A program made the position numbers and the translations under genes. Source: Aquarana catesbeiana (Eukaryota; Chordata; Amphibia; Anura; Ranidae). From it: 64,000 nt of DNA. A model generated the notes under the pieces. It was not told the origin of the DNA, searched no databases, and saw nothing but the letters and a program-made list of their open reading frames with translations. Location: the NCBI RefSeq assembly GCF_042186555.1, contig NC_133330.1, positions 344,441,165 to 344,505,164 on the forward strand. The letters run 5' to 3'. Below, in pieces: positions 11,163-23,060 of this stretch (the first letter of the stretch is position 1; the number at the start of each line of letters is the position of its first letter).

Positions 11163-12732
11163 TATTATTCATACCCCTTGACATTTCCCACATTTTGTCA
11201 TATTAAAACCAAAAACATAAATGTATTTTATTGGGATTTTATGTGATAGACCAACACAAAGTGTCACATAATTGTGAAGTGGAAGGAAAATGATAAATGA
11301 TACAAATAAATATGTGAAAAGTGTGTGGGGGGGGGGGGGGCATTTGTATTCAGCTCCCTTTACTCTGATAACTAAAATCTAGAGGAACCAATTGCCTTCA
11401 GAAGTCACCTAATTAGTAAATAGAGTCCACCTGTGTGTCATTTAATCTCAGTATAAATACAGCTGTTCTGTGAAGCCCTCAGAGGTTTGTTAGAGAATCT
11501 TAGTGAACAAACAGCATCATGAAGGCCAAGGAACACACCAGACAGGTCAGGGATAAAGTTGTGGAGAAGTATAAAGCAGGGTCAGGTTATAAAAAAATCT
11601 CCCAAGCTTTGATCATCTCATGGAGCTCTGTTCAATCCATCATCGGAAAATGGAAAGAGTATGGCACAACTGCAAACCTACCAAGACATGGCCGTCCACC
11701 TAAACTGACCGGCCGGGCAAGGAGAGCATTCATCAGAGAAGAGCCAAGAGGTCCATGGTAACTCTGGAGGAGCTGCAGAGATCCACAGCTCAGGTGGGAG
11801 AATCTGTCCACAGGACAACTATTAGTCGTGTTCTCCACAAATCTGCCCTTTATGGAAGAGTGACAAGAAGAAAGACATTGGTGAAAGAAAGTCATAAGAA
11901 GTCCTGTTTGTAGTTTGTGAGAAGCCATGTGGAGGACACAGCAAACATGTGGAAGAAGGTGATCTGGTCAGAGGAGACCAAAATTCAACTTTATGGCCTA
12001 AAAGCAAAACGCTATGTGTGGGGAAAACTAACACTGCACATCACCCTGAACACACCATCCCCACCGTGAAACATGGTGGTGGCAGCATCATGTGGTGGGG
12101 ATGGTTTTCTTCAGCAGGGACAGGGAAGCTGGTCAGAGTTGATGGGAAGATGGATGGAGACAAATACAGGACAATCTTAGAAGAAAACCTGTTAGAGTCT
12201 ACAAAAGACTTGAGACTGGGCGGAGGTTCACCTTCCAGCAGGACAACGACCTGAAACATCCAGCCAGAGCTACAATGGAATGGTTTAGATCAAAGCATAT
12301 TCATGTGTTAGAATGGCCCAGTCACAGTCCAGACCTAAATCACATTGAGAATCTGTGGCAAGACTTGAAAATTGCTGTTCACAGATGCTCTCCATCCAAT
12401 CTGACAGAGCTTGAGATATTCTACAAAGAAGAATGGACAGAAATGTCCTCTCTAGATGTGCAAAGCTGGTAGAGACACCCCCAAAAAGACTTGTAGAGAA
12501 AGGGGGTTCTACAAAGTATTGACTCCGGGGGGCGCCATACAAATGCCCCTCCCCCCACACTTTTCACATATTTATTTGTATCGTTTATCATTTTCCTTCC
12601 ACTTCACAATTATGTGACACTTTGTGTTGGTCTATCACATAAAATCCCAATAAAATACATTTACGTTTTTAGTTGTAACATGAGAAAATGTGGGAAATTT
12701 CAGGGGGTATGAATACTTTTTCAAGGCACCGT
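11163..12732 (+). mobile_element. Degenerate Tc1/mariner element, near full length
   Basis: The left end (from TTCATACCCCTTGACATTTC) and the right end (to AGGGGGTATGAATACTTTTT) are inverted repeats of about 200 bp; both carry GTGACACTTTGTGTTGGTCT or its complement. The last bases TTTTTCAAGGCACCGTA match the usual vertebrate Tc1 terminus, whereas the outermost ~25 bp on the left is degraded. Between the ends lies a broken transposase. A G-run at 11,328-11,340 has expanded inside the left repeat. A 3' fragment of the same family is at 51,001-51,526. Confidence 0.92.
11519..12472 (+). pseudogene. Tc1-type transposase, broken
   Basis: The reading starts at the ATG at 11,519 with a paired helix-turn-helix N-terminus (KAGSGYKKISQ, then SIIGKWKEYGTTANLPRHGRP). 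It is open to about 11,757, then needs a frame change; a stop lies near 11,911. The catalytic region follows: WSEETKIQLYG (the first catalytic residue, normally Asp in WSDET, reads Glu), GGGSIMWWGWFSSAGTGKL, a frame change near 12,215, then QQDND with the second Asp and HSPDLNHIENLWQDLK with the final Glu. Family: Tc1/mariner DDE transposase, which cuts and pastes its element at TA sites. With two frame changes, a stop and an altered active-site residue it is inactive. Confidence 0.9.
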
Positions 12733-12884
12733 ACCCTGCCGACCACCCACAGTACATTTACGTCATTACTTGGATATTTAGGCCCCCACTCAGCTCTATG
12801 CCCTTGGAGGACCTGATGACCTCCAACGTCACTTCTAGTTCTCATGCTTAAAGTAACTTTTGTCAAAAACATTTTTTTTCCTTT

Positions 12885-14000
12885 TGCTTTTTAAAGGTAA
12901 AGGAGAGACGTTGGGTCTTTTTGACCCCCAGATCTCTTAATAAAGGGGTTCTGGCTTTTTTTCTATTACAAGGGTTGTTTACATTTCTTATAACAGGTAT
13001 AAAAGAGATAGGCCTCTTTCTCACGGGGCGGATCAGTGATGATCCGCCCCGTGAACATCCGCTGGCTCAGCGGGGATCGCTCCGCCGATCCCCGCTGAGC
13101 AGGAAGATGACAGGTGCATCGCTGCACGCTGTGCAGCGACGGACCTGTCAGAGCGCCGCTCTCCCCTATGGGGGGGATCGGATGATGACGGTCCGTAGTG
13201 TCCGTCGTCACCCGATCCGATCCGAAAACGGATGGAAAAGTAGGTTTTTCCTCCGTTACACTTTTCGGATCGGAGCGGGGTCGGATGTCAGCGGACATGT
13301 CACCGCTGACATCCGACGATCCATAGGGATGAATGTATGTCCGTTTTTCATCCGAAAACGGAAGGATGAAAAACGGACATACGGATCGTCCATGTGAAAG
13401 AGGCCATAAACTAAAATAAAGGGACAGTGTAAAAATAAAAAGTAAAATAAATGAGAAAAAATATATCTTTTAAAGCGCCCCCCCCATCCCCCCGTACTTG
13501 CGCGCAAAAGCGATTGCATACGTAAGTCGCACCTGCACATGTGAGGTATCGGAACGATTGTTAGAGCGAGAGCAATAATTCTAGTGCTGGATCTTCTCTG
13601 TAACTCTAAACTGATAACCTGTAAAAAAAAAAAAGTGTCACCTATGGAGATTTTTAAGTACCGCAGTTTATCGCCATTCCACGAGCGCGTGCAATTTTAA
13701 AGCCGTGACATGTTAGGTATCTATTTACTCGACGTAACATCATCTTTCATATTATTCATAAAAAGTGGGGTTAACTTTAGTGTTTTTTTTTTTTATTTCA
13801 TTATAATTAAATTTTTCCAAAAAAAATTGCATTTGAAAGACCCCTTCCCAAATATCGTGTGACATAAAATATTGCAACAATCGGCGTTTTATTCTCTAGG
13901 ATCTCTGCCAAAAAAAAATGTATAATGCTTTGGGGGGTTATAAGTAATTTTCTAGCAAGAAATACTGATATTTATTGGTAAACAAATGAATATTATGAAT
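12885..14000. repeat. Ranid-type interspersed repeat B, copy 1 (interrupted)
   Basis: Shares with 60,597-61,767 the sequence of blocks GGTCTTTTTGACCCC, TCTATTACAAGG, TTAAAGCGCCCC, TACGTAAGTCGCACC, GTTAGAGCGAGAGCAATAAT, TATGGAGATTTTTA, CGTAACATCATCTTTCA and TAAGTAATTTTCT, in the same order and spacing. It lacks the first ~400 bp present in the other copy. It is split by the MITE at 13,011-13,405. No coding capacity is visible. Confidence 0.85.
13011..13405. mobile_element. Palindrome-rich MITE nested in repeat B
   Basis: Terminal inverted repeats are GGCCTCTTTCTCACGG at the left and the complement of GGCCTCTTTCACATGG at the right. ATA stands immediately outside both ends (13,008-13,010 and 13,406-13,408), a possible 3-bp target duplication. 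The interior is a chain of hairpins, for example 13,025-13,052, 13,073-13,098, 13,284-13,312 and 13,339-13,382. The empty site is seen in the other copy of repeat B near 61,106. The 3-bp duplication would suit a PIF/Harbinger-like source, which is inference. Confidence 0.8.
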
Positions 14001-14640
14001 GATTTATAACACGTGCGACGGTTGCATAGAGTATGTCCGGCTCACATCGCTCCTTGGCTGATCATCTGCCGCCGTCGGAGTCCCCGCTCTTATCTCCCGG
14101 CCGGTGCGAACCAATCAATGCCTGCCGCACTTCCTCCCAACACCCAGGAAGAAAAAACAATTAGAAGCCATCGATCCGGGAGGCGCAGCGCTGAATATTC
14201 ATAATGTGCCGACTTGACCTTCATCGGAGGGGAGGCGTAGTCACCGATTCTGCTCAGGATTGACCTTCAGAGCCCAACCACAATACAAGACGCACAGTGA
14301 TGTCGGGGGCCACAACAACCATCATTGCACTGCCCCCCCCCCCATCCCTGCACTGTTTATTGCTGGTTATGTCTAGGGGTAAATAAACAAGTTGTAAGAA
14401 CTTACCTCATTTCTCGCTTCACCTGGGTCCCCCAGCTCCCATGAAGCCTCCTCTGTAAGGTGCTCCAGACCGCGGTCGCACTTTAGCTCCACCCACAGAC
14501 TTTCAGGCAGAGAAGAGGGACCACCAATACAATAAAGCCGGCTACTCTATGTCACCCATTGCAATGATTCTTTAGAAACTACTTGGCAGGATTCAGCATT
14601 AAAAACTAACGCGTTTCGGCCGGAGCCTTACTCATAGCAT
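14001..14640. other. Mostly unrecognised DNA with a GAAACGCGTT-type motif
   Basis: No gene. On the minus strand 14,606-14,635 reads TGAGTAAGGC, a short loop, GCCGAAACGCGTT, one of six related stem-loop motifs in the window (see findings). A C-run lies at 14,333-14,344. The remainder is unclassified. Confidence 0.45.
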
Positions 14641-17175
14641 AGAGTTGTGGTCTCCAAATTGTGTCCTGGGGACCAGATGTGGGCCTTTGCTGGTGTCAGT
14701 GGCCAGATAAAAACAAGCAATGGGGCATAATTCCCCCACTGAAACCAATGATGGGACACTATTCCTCCCACTGACACCAATGATGGGTCACTATTCCTCC
14801 CACTGACACCAATGATGGGGCACTATTCCTCCCACTGATACCAATGATGGGACACTATTCCTCCCACTGACACCAATGATGGGGCACTATTCCTCCCACT
14901 GACACCAATGATGGGTCACTATTCCTCCCACTGACACCAATGATGGGTCACTATTCCTCCCACTGACACCAATGATGGGGCACTATTCCTCCCACTGACA
15001 CCAATGATGGAACACTATTCCTCCCACTGACACCAATGATGGGGCACTATTCCTCCCACTGACACCAATGATAGGACACTATTCCTCCCACTGACACCAA
15101 TGATGGGACACTATTCCTCCCACTGACACCAATGATGGGTCACTATTCCTCCCACTGACACCAATGATGGGGCACTATTCCTCCCACTGATACCAATGAT
15201 GGGACACTATTCCTCCCACTGACACCAATGATGGGGCACTATTCCTCCCACTGATACCAATGATGGGACACTATTCCTCCCACTGACACCAATGATGGGT
15301 CACTATTCCTCCCACTGATACCAATGATGGGGCACTATTCCTCCCACTGATACCAATGATGGGACACTATTCCTCCCACTGACACCAATGATGGGGCACT
15401 ATTCCTCCCACTGACACCAATGATGGGGCACTATTCCTCCCACTGACACCAATGATGGGGCACTATTCCTCCCACTGACACCAATGATGGGTCACTATTC
15501 CTCCCACCGACACCAATGATGGGGCACTATTCCTCCCACTGACACCAATGATGGGGCACTATTTATTCCTCCCACTGACACCAATGATGGGACACTATTC
15601 CTCCCACTGACACCAATGATGGGTCACTATTCCTCCCACCGACACCAATGATGGGGCACTATTCCTCCCACTGACACCAATGATGGGGCACTATTCCTCC
15701 CACTGACACCAATGATGGGACACTATTCCCCCCACTGACACCAATGATGGGGCACTATTCCTCCCACTGATACCAATGATGGGGCACTATTCCTCCCCAC
15801 TGACACCAATGATGGGGCACTATTCCTCCCACTGACACCAATGATGGGACACTATTCCCCCCACTGACACCAATGATGGGGCACTATTCCTCCCACTGAT
15901 ACCAATGATGGGGCACTATTCCTCCCCACTGACACCAATGATGGGTCACTATTCCTCCCACTGATACCAATGATGGGGCACTATTCCTCCCACTGATACC
16001 AATGATGGGACACTATTCCTCCCACTGACACCAATGATGGGGCACTATTCCTCCCACTGACACCAATGATGGGGCACTATTCCTCCCACTGATACCAATG
16101 ATGGGGCACTATTCCTCCCACTGACACCAATGATGGGGCACTATTCCTCCCACTGACACCAATGATGGGGCACTATTCCTCCCACCGACACCAATGATGG
16201 GTCACTATTCCTCCCACCGACACCAATGATGGGGCACTATTCCTCCCACTGACACCAATGATGGGACACTATTCCCCCACTGACACCAATGATGGGGCAC
16301 TATTCCTCCCACTGATACCAATGATGGGGCACTATTCCTCCCCACTGACACCAATGATGGGGCACTATTCCTCCCACTGACACCAATGATGGGACACTAT
16401 TCCCCCCACTGACACCAATGATGGGGCACTATTCCTCCCACTGATACCAATGATGGGGCACTATTCCTCCCCACTGATACCAATGATGGGGCACTATTCC
16501 TCCCACTGACACCAATGATGGGGCACTATTCCTCCCACTGACACCAATGATGGGACACTATTCCCCCCACTGACACCAATGATGGGGCACTATTCCTCCC
16601 ACTGATACCAATGATGGGGCACTATTCCTCCCACTGATACCAATGATGGGGCACTATTCCTCCCACTGATACCAATGATGGGACACTATTCCTCCCACTG
16701 ACACCAATGATGGGGCACTATTCCTCCCACTGACACCAATGATGGGGCACTATTCCTCCCACTGATACCAATGATGGGGCACTATTCCTCCCACTGACAC
16801 CAATGATGGGGCACTATTCCTCCCACTGACACCAATGATGGGGCACTATTCCTCCCACCGACACCAATGATGGGTCACTATTCCTCCCACCGACACCAAT
16901 GATGGGGCACTATTCCTCCCACTGACACCAATGATGGGACACTATTCCCCCCACTGACACCAATGATGGGGCACTATTCCTCCCACTGACACCAATGATG
17001 GGGCACTATTCCTCCCCACTGACACCAATGATGGGACACTATTCCCCCCACTGACACCAATGATGGGGCACTATTCCTCCCACTGATACCAATGATGGGG
17101 CACTATTCCTCCCCACTGATACCAATGATGGGGCACTATTCCTCCCACTGACACCAATGATGGGGCACTATTCCT
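14641..17175. mobile_element. hAT-like MITE (family 1) swollen by a minisatellite
   Basis: The left end AGTTGTGGTCTCCAAATTG matches the terminus AGTTTGGAGACCACTG of the complete element at 23,855-24,050 in reverse, and the following GGGCCTTTGCTGG...CAGATAAAAACAAGC matches its subterminal part. The array of 32-bp units then begins. The opposite terminus is not found after the array, so that end was lost or replaced. Confidence 0.7.
14731..17175. repeat. 32-bp minisatellite, about 76 units
   Basis: Unit: CACTATTCCTCCCACTGACA followed by CCAATGATGGGG. Variants (GATACC, CACCGA, a CCCCCC stretch, GGGACA/GGGTCA/GGGGCA, an extra C, one ATTT insertion at about 15,563) recur in blocks. One block beginning with two consecutive CACCGA units occurs at 16,181 and 16,854, about 673 bp apart (21 units), showing higher-order amplification. 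The unit is found once in the small hAT-like element at 23,855-24,050, its likely source. Confidence 0.97.
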
Positions 17176-17717
17176 CTCATCAGCGTGTCACCTATCGGCC
17201 CAGCATGAGATTTATTCTTCTCTGTGACCCCGGTTTATATGAAGAAGTTGCAGGGCGCTCGCTGTTACCCCGCCCCCTCCTGTCCCCGGTGCCTCGGTGT
17301 ACCCCGGATCAGAGTCCCGAACAATAAAGACGTCAGCGCTCTGCGGACAGCCAGACACAGCAAACAACCCCTCCCCCCCTTCTGTGTACATAAAGGGCGA
17401 CTCCACTGAACGATGCTCAGGCTTAATTAGGACTTTTAATTGCTAATCATCTCCCAATAGGATTAGTGCTGTTATCTATTAATTATCCGCAGAGCCGCGT
17501 GTTTGGCTACGAGGAGTAGAGAACGGCAACGTACGTCGCACTTCATTATGTGCTGCCAGAGAGGGAGGACTGCGGGAATATGGAGATATTAGGAGACAAA
17601 TTCCCGGGACCTCGTTATCTGTAGATGTATGTCTGTGTGCCGTATCCCTTCCCCCCCATCTCATCCATCGTACAATTCACTGGTGTCCTTAATTATACAT
17701 ACAATGTAACTATTTGT
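17176..17717. other. Unique DNA with TAAT-rich segment
   Basis: No repeat recognised. 17,421-17,486 is rich in homeodomain-type words (CTTAATTAG, TTTTAATTGCTAATC, TATTAATTATCC) and stands between GC-balanced flanks. This is a candidate regulatory element only. Confidence 0.35.
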
Positions 17718-20229
17718 TTAATCCAGAAGATTTACCCCCTTCATGACCAGGCCATATTTTGTTATACTGTGCTACTTTAACTGGTAACTGCGCGGTCATG
17801 CAACGCTGTACCCAAATTACATTTATATCATTTTTTTTCACACAGATCGAGCTTTGTGTTGGTTTATAAACATTGATCAGACAGGAGATAGAGAGATACA
17901 AAGTAACAATGTTTATAAACATTGATCAGACAGGAGATGGAGAGATACAAAGTAACAATGTTTATAAACATTGATCAGACAGGAGATAGAGAGATACAAA
18001 GTAACATTGTTTATAAACATTGATCAGACAGGAGATGGAGAGATACAAAGTAACATTGTTTATAAACATTGACCAGATGGGATATAGAGAGATACAAAGT
18101 AACATTGTTTATAAACATTGATCAGATGGGATATAGAGAGATACAAAGTAACATTGTTTATAAACATTGACCAGATGGGATATAGAGAGATACAAAGTAA
18201 CATTGTTTATAAACATTGATCAGATGGGAGATGGAGAGATACAAAGTAACATTGTTTATAAACATTGATCAGACAGGAGATGGAGAGATACAAAGTAACA
18301 TTGTTTATAAACATTGATCAGACGGGAGATAGAGAGATACAAAGTAACAATGTTTATAAACATTGATCAGACAGGAGATAGAGAGATACAAAGTAACATT
18401 GTTTATAAACATTGATCAGACAGGAGATGGAGAGATACAAAGTAACATTGTTTATAAACATTGACCAGATGGGATATAGAGAGATACAAAGTAACATTGT
18501 TTATAAACATTGATCAGATGGGATATAGAGAGATACAAAGTAACATTGTTTATAAACATTGACCAGATGGGATATAGAGAGATACAAAGTAACATTGTTT
18601 ATAAACATTGATCAGATGGGAGATGGAGAGATACAAAGTAACATTGTTTATAAACATTGATCAGACAGGAGATAGAGAGATACAAAGTAACATTGTTTAT
18701 AAACATTGATCAGACAGGAGATGGAGAGATACAAAGTAACATTGTTTATAAACATTGATCAGACAGGAGATGGAGAGATACAAAGTAACATTGTTTATAA
18801 ACATTGATCAGACAGGAGATGGAGAGATACAAAGTAACATTGTTTATAAACATTGATCAGACAGGAGATGGAGAGATACAAAGTAACATTATTTATAAAC
18901 ATTGATCAGACAGGAGATGGAGAGATACAAAGTAACATTGTTTATAAACATTGATCAGACAGGAGATGGAGAGATACAAAGTAACATTGTTTATAAACAT
19001 TGATCAGACAGGAGATGGAGAGATACAAAGTAACATTGTTTATAAACATTGATCAGGCAGGAGATGGAGAGATACAAAGTAACATTGTTTATAAACATTG
19101 ATCAGACAGGAGATGGAGAGATACAAAGTAACATTGTTTATAAACATTGATCAGACGGGAACTATAGACATACAAAGTAACATTATTTAGAAGCATGGTT
19201 GAGAAGTACAAAGTAAGAGTGTTACTTTTATATTTACAATGTATCATTCATCTGCAAATGATGTCAGTTAAAGCAACCTGAAACCTTTTTTTAAATAACA
19301 TTTCTTCCTCATTTCCCGTTTATTAACCTGTAAATTTCCCCAATCATCCAGAAGATTTACCCCCCTTCATTACCGGGACATTTTTAGCGAAATGACACAG
19401 CATTACAATAACTGGTAATTGCGCGGTCATACAATGTTGTACATAAATTTAATTTATGTAATTTTTTCCCCCACAAATAAAGATTTCTTTTGGTGTTTGA
19501 TCACCTCTGGGTTTTTTATTTTTAACGCTATAAACCAAAGAAAGACCGACAATTTGATAAAAAAAAAAAACAATATATTTTACTTTCTGCTATAAAACAT
19601 TTCCAATAAAAAATTTAAAATAAACAATTTTTTTTATAAATTTAGGACATTTATTCTGTTACATATTTTTGGTAAAATAAACCCCAATAAGCGTATATTG
19701 ATCGGTTTGTGCAAAAGTTACAGTGTCTACAAACTATGGGATATTGACTGGAATTTTTATTGATGTATTTATTTTTCTTATACCAGTAATGGCGGCAATC
19801 AGCGACTTCTAGCGGGACTGCGATATTGCGGCACACAATCGGACACTAACTGACACTTTGTGGGAACCAGTGACACCAATATGCACTGTCACTGTACCTA
19901 ACCAGTGTTTATGTGTGCTGTGTGTGAGGTGCTTTTACTAAAAGATGTGCTTTGCAGGGAAAGAGAATACATCTCTTCCCCGCTGACAGAACAGAGCTCT
20001 GTTTTGTTTACATGGATAGAGCTCCGTCCAATCAGTCTCCTCGCCGATCAGTGGGTGCCGGCGGACTTCCATTGGCTGGCACCTGCTGATCGACTTCTGC
20101 TGTGATTAAGCACAGCACAAGTGGTGCTCTCCCCCTACCGGGTAGTGCAGAATCGTCTTTATATACGTGATAATGCAGAGCCAACCCGCACTGGAGCAAT
20201 AAAGCAACACATGGTCAGCAACTGGTTAA
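17718..20229. repeat. TTAA-bounded ranid-type repeat A region with embedded minisatellite
   Basis: Two heads of repeat A are present: TCCAGAAGATTTACCCCCTT at 17,722 and TCCAGAAGATTTACCCCCC at 19,349, each continuing with ACTGGTAAYTGCGCGGTCAT. The first is cut at about 17,865 by the 49-bp array; the second continues through AGTAATGGCGGCAATCAGCG to GGTTAAATA at 20,223. TTAA stands at both outer ends. ATACAATGTAACTATTTG precedes the left TTAA and ATATAATGTAACTATTTG follows the right one. Confidence 0.7.
17866..19175. repeat. 49-bp minisatellite, about 26 units
   Basis: Unit: GTTTATAAACATTGATCAGA then CAGGAGATGGAGAGATACAA then AGTAACATT. Variants (GACCAGATGGGATATAGAG, AGACGGGAG, AACAATG) recur with a 392-bp higher-order period: GACCAGATGGG at 18,071 reappears at 18,463, exactly eight units later. 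No coding role; stops occur in the frames. Confidence 0.97.
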
Positions 20230-20254
20230 ATATATAATGTAACTATTTGTTTAA

Positions 20255-20648
20255 CTTCCGCCCTCCCCCTCAGTCTTACACAGGTGTACAGGCTCCTCCC
20301 CTCATCCTGCTCACAGCGCCAATTGTTACACCTAACTCCGCCCTCCCCTTTAGTGTTGCACGGGTGTACAGGCTCCTCCCCTCATCCTGCTCACAGAACC
20401 AATAGTTACACATAACTCCGCCCTCCCCTTCAATCTTACACAGGTGTACAGGCTCCTCCCCTCATCCTGCTCACAGAACCAATAGTTACACCTAACTCCG
20501 CCCTCCCCTTCAATCTTACACAGGTGTACAGGCTCCTCCCCTCATCCTACTCACAGCGCCAATTGTTACATCTAACTCCGCCCTCCCCTTCAGTCTTACA
20601 CAGATGTACCGGCTCCTCCCCTCATTCTGCTCCCAGCTCCAATTGTTA
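20255..20648. repeat. 80-bp tandem repeat, 5 units
   Basis: Units start with AACTCCGCCCTCCCCTTCA and contain CACAGGTGTACAGGCTCCTC and CCTCATCCTGCTCACAG; starts at about 20,257, 20,335, 20,415, 20,495 and 20,575. Units are highly similar. Unrelated to the other arrays by eye. Confidence 0.93.
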
Positions 20649-20651
20649 AGG

Positions 20652-21429
20652 TTAAAGCTGGGTACACACTACATGAAAAGAAAAATTCAGTCCGGGCGCA
20701 ATCGTTTGATTTTTGGATGATGTGCACACAACTTTCCACATCCGATTCTGACAAAAAAATTTCGTCCACAGCCTGACTGTCACTGGCCCCGCCTCTTTCA
20801 TTCCTTTTTATTTCAGTTCTTGGAATACTGCAGATTCGGCATCACATGTGAGCGTTGCCGATGCAAATACAGCCTGCCCAGTAACGCCCACTCCTAATAC
20901 CCACACATCAAGGCGTTTTGATATTTGCATAACTCCTCCCACTGCTTGCATTAGGGCGGAGGGCTCTTGAGAAGAGTACAGAGGTCGGGGGCTGGGATGT
21001 TTTCAGGAAGATATGTACAGCCCCTTGCTGGGCCCCTCCCACCAGCTGTGATCTGCATGCATTGCATAGAGAAGCACAGAGACCCGTGATGACATCACAG
21101 TGTGTAAAATGAGGTCTGTAATGAAAATGGAAAAGTTTTATTTCATTTGCATGTTGGGAAGGCAAAATGTAAGCAGATGAGACTTCAACTTTAACCCCTT
21201 GTCTACCGAGGAACGTTTATAAACAGTCTTTTATAGAAGGGGTTAAGAGAGGCTCATGGCTGCTACTGCAGTGGGGAACTTGGAGGGGATTGGAGTGTTT
21301 AATCCCCGATATTCATAAAATGCAGGTCACGGGGTCCCACAGGGGACAGTCGCTGATAGGAGGAGAGGCCGGTCACATGACGGCTTTTTTTTCTTCTTTT
21401 TAATAAGAATGTTCTGAACACATCAGTCA
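20652..21429. other. Repeat fragment then unique DNA
   Basis: Begins TTAAAGCTGGGTACACACTAC, a phrase I associate with a ranid interspersed element, followed by TCGTTTGATTTTTGGATGAT. No matching opposite terminus was found. The rest (about 20,850-21,429) has no recognised element; short open frames there are unsupported. Confidence 0.4.
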
Positions 21430-22150
21430 ATCTCAGTGATATGTAAAGCATTTGGGGGCCCCATTTATAAAACAGTGTATGCTTTCCATAAGGCATTTAG
21501 GGGGCCCTTCTTTATACCAGAGGTATGTCTGTGGTAAGGCATTTTGGGGCCCTATTATAATGCAGTGCAATGTCCATGGTAGGGCATTTAGGGGCCCTGT
21601 TATTAAGCAGTGGTATACCCACAGTAAGACATTTCGGGGCCCTCCCATAAAGTATAGGTATGACTGCAGTAAGGCATTTAAAGGCCTTCTATAAGGCAGT
21701 AGTCTTCCCATAGTACGGCTTTTAGGGGCCCTTCCATAAAGCAGTGGTATGTCCACGGTAAAATATTTAGGGGCTCTTGTAAAAAGCAGTGATATGCCTA
21801 CAGTAAGGCAGTTAGGGACCCTTCTTTAAAACAGCGGGATACCCTTGAGAAGACATTTAGGGGCCCTTCTGTAAACAGTGGCATGCCCACAGTAAGGCAT
21901 TTCGGGGGCCCTGTTATAACATAGGGGCATGCCTACAGAGAGGCATTTAGGGGCCCTCCTTTAAAGCACTGGTATGCCCATAGTATGGCACTTAGTGGCC
22001 CTTTTATTAAGCAGTGTTATACTCATAGTTAAGCATTTAGGGGCCCCATTTATAAAGTAGTAGTATGGTCGTTGTAAGGTGTTTAGGGGCTATTTTATAA
22101 AGCAGGGATATCCCAAGATAAGGCATTTAAGGGCCCTTCTATAAAACAAT
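21430..22150. repeat. ~60-bp degenerate tandem repeat, about 12 units
   Basis: Each unit has the pattern AAGGCATTTAGGGGCCCTTC, TATAAAGCAGTGGTATG and CCCACAGT with many substitutions. The divergence makes it one of the older arrays here. Confidence 0.93.
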
Positions 22151-22249
22151 GTTATGCCCATGATCAGGCCATACCACTGCTTTATAAAAGGGCCCATGTC
22201 CAGTTAGGTTTAGATTTAGAGCAACCCTTCAGAGCATTGAGTTGGTGAA

Positions 22250-23060
22250 CCTCCATTAGATCTGGAGATCCTCCATTGGATCTAGTGACACCCCCATGGG
22301 ATCCGGGGATCCTCCATTACATCTGGGGACACTCCATGGGATTAGGGGATCCTGCATTGGATCTGATGATCCTCCAAGGGATCCTCCATTGGATCTGGTG
22401 ACCCTCCTTGGGATCTGGGGATCCTCCTTTGGATCTGGTGACCCTCCTTGGGATCTGGGGATCCTCCATTGGATCTGGTGACCCTCCTTGGGATCTGGGG
22501 ATCCTCCTTTGGATCTGGTGACCCTCCTTGGGATCTGGGGATCCTCCATTGGATCTGGTGACCCTCCTTGGGATCTGGGGATCCTCCTTTGGATCTGGTG
22601 ACCCTCCTTGGGATCTGGGGATCCTCCATTGGATCTGGTGCCCTTCCATGGGATCTGGGGACCCTCCATTGGATCTGGTGACACTCCATGGAATTAGGGG
22701 ATCCTCCATTGGATCTGGTGACACTCCATGGAATTAGGGGATCCTCCATTGGATCTAATGACCCTCCATGGGATCTGGGGATCCTCCATTGGATCTGGTG
22801 ACGCTCCATGGGATCTTGGGATCCTTAATTGGATCTGATGACCCTTCATGGGATCTGGGGATCCTCCATTGGTTCAGGTGACCCTCCATGGGATCCGGGG
22901 ATCCTCCATTCAAACTGATGACCCTCCATAGGATCTAGGAATCCTCCATTGTATCTAGTGACCCTACATGGGATTCAGGGAACCACCATTGGATCTGGTG
23001 ACCCTCCATGGGATCTTGGGATCCACCATTGGATCTGGCGATCCTCCATTGTATCCGGAG
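22250..23060. repeat. 40-bp tandem repeat, about 20 units
   Basis: Unit: GGATCTGGGGATCCTCCATT followed by GGATCTGGTGACCCTCCATG. The middle block (22,395-22,640) alternates CATT and CTTT units with an 80-bp higher-order period. Because 40 is not a multiple of three, all frames rotate, which explains open frames of 135-155 codons on the minus strand; none is a gene. Confidence 0.96.

Noticed and set aside
11519..12472. Active Tc1 transposase gene
   Set aside because: Two frame changes, an internal stop and an altered first catalytic residue.
14731..17175. CRISPR-like array (32-bp direct repeats)
   Set aside because: There are no spacers; the units are contiguous, and the context is a vertebrate transposon. 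The same holds for the 31-bp array at 24.1-26.6 kb.
22256..22809. Open frames of 135-155 codons, minus strand
   Set aside because: Products of the 40-bp GGATCTGG repeat, open in three phases.
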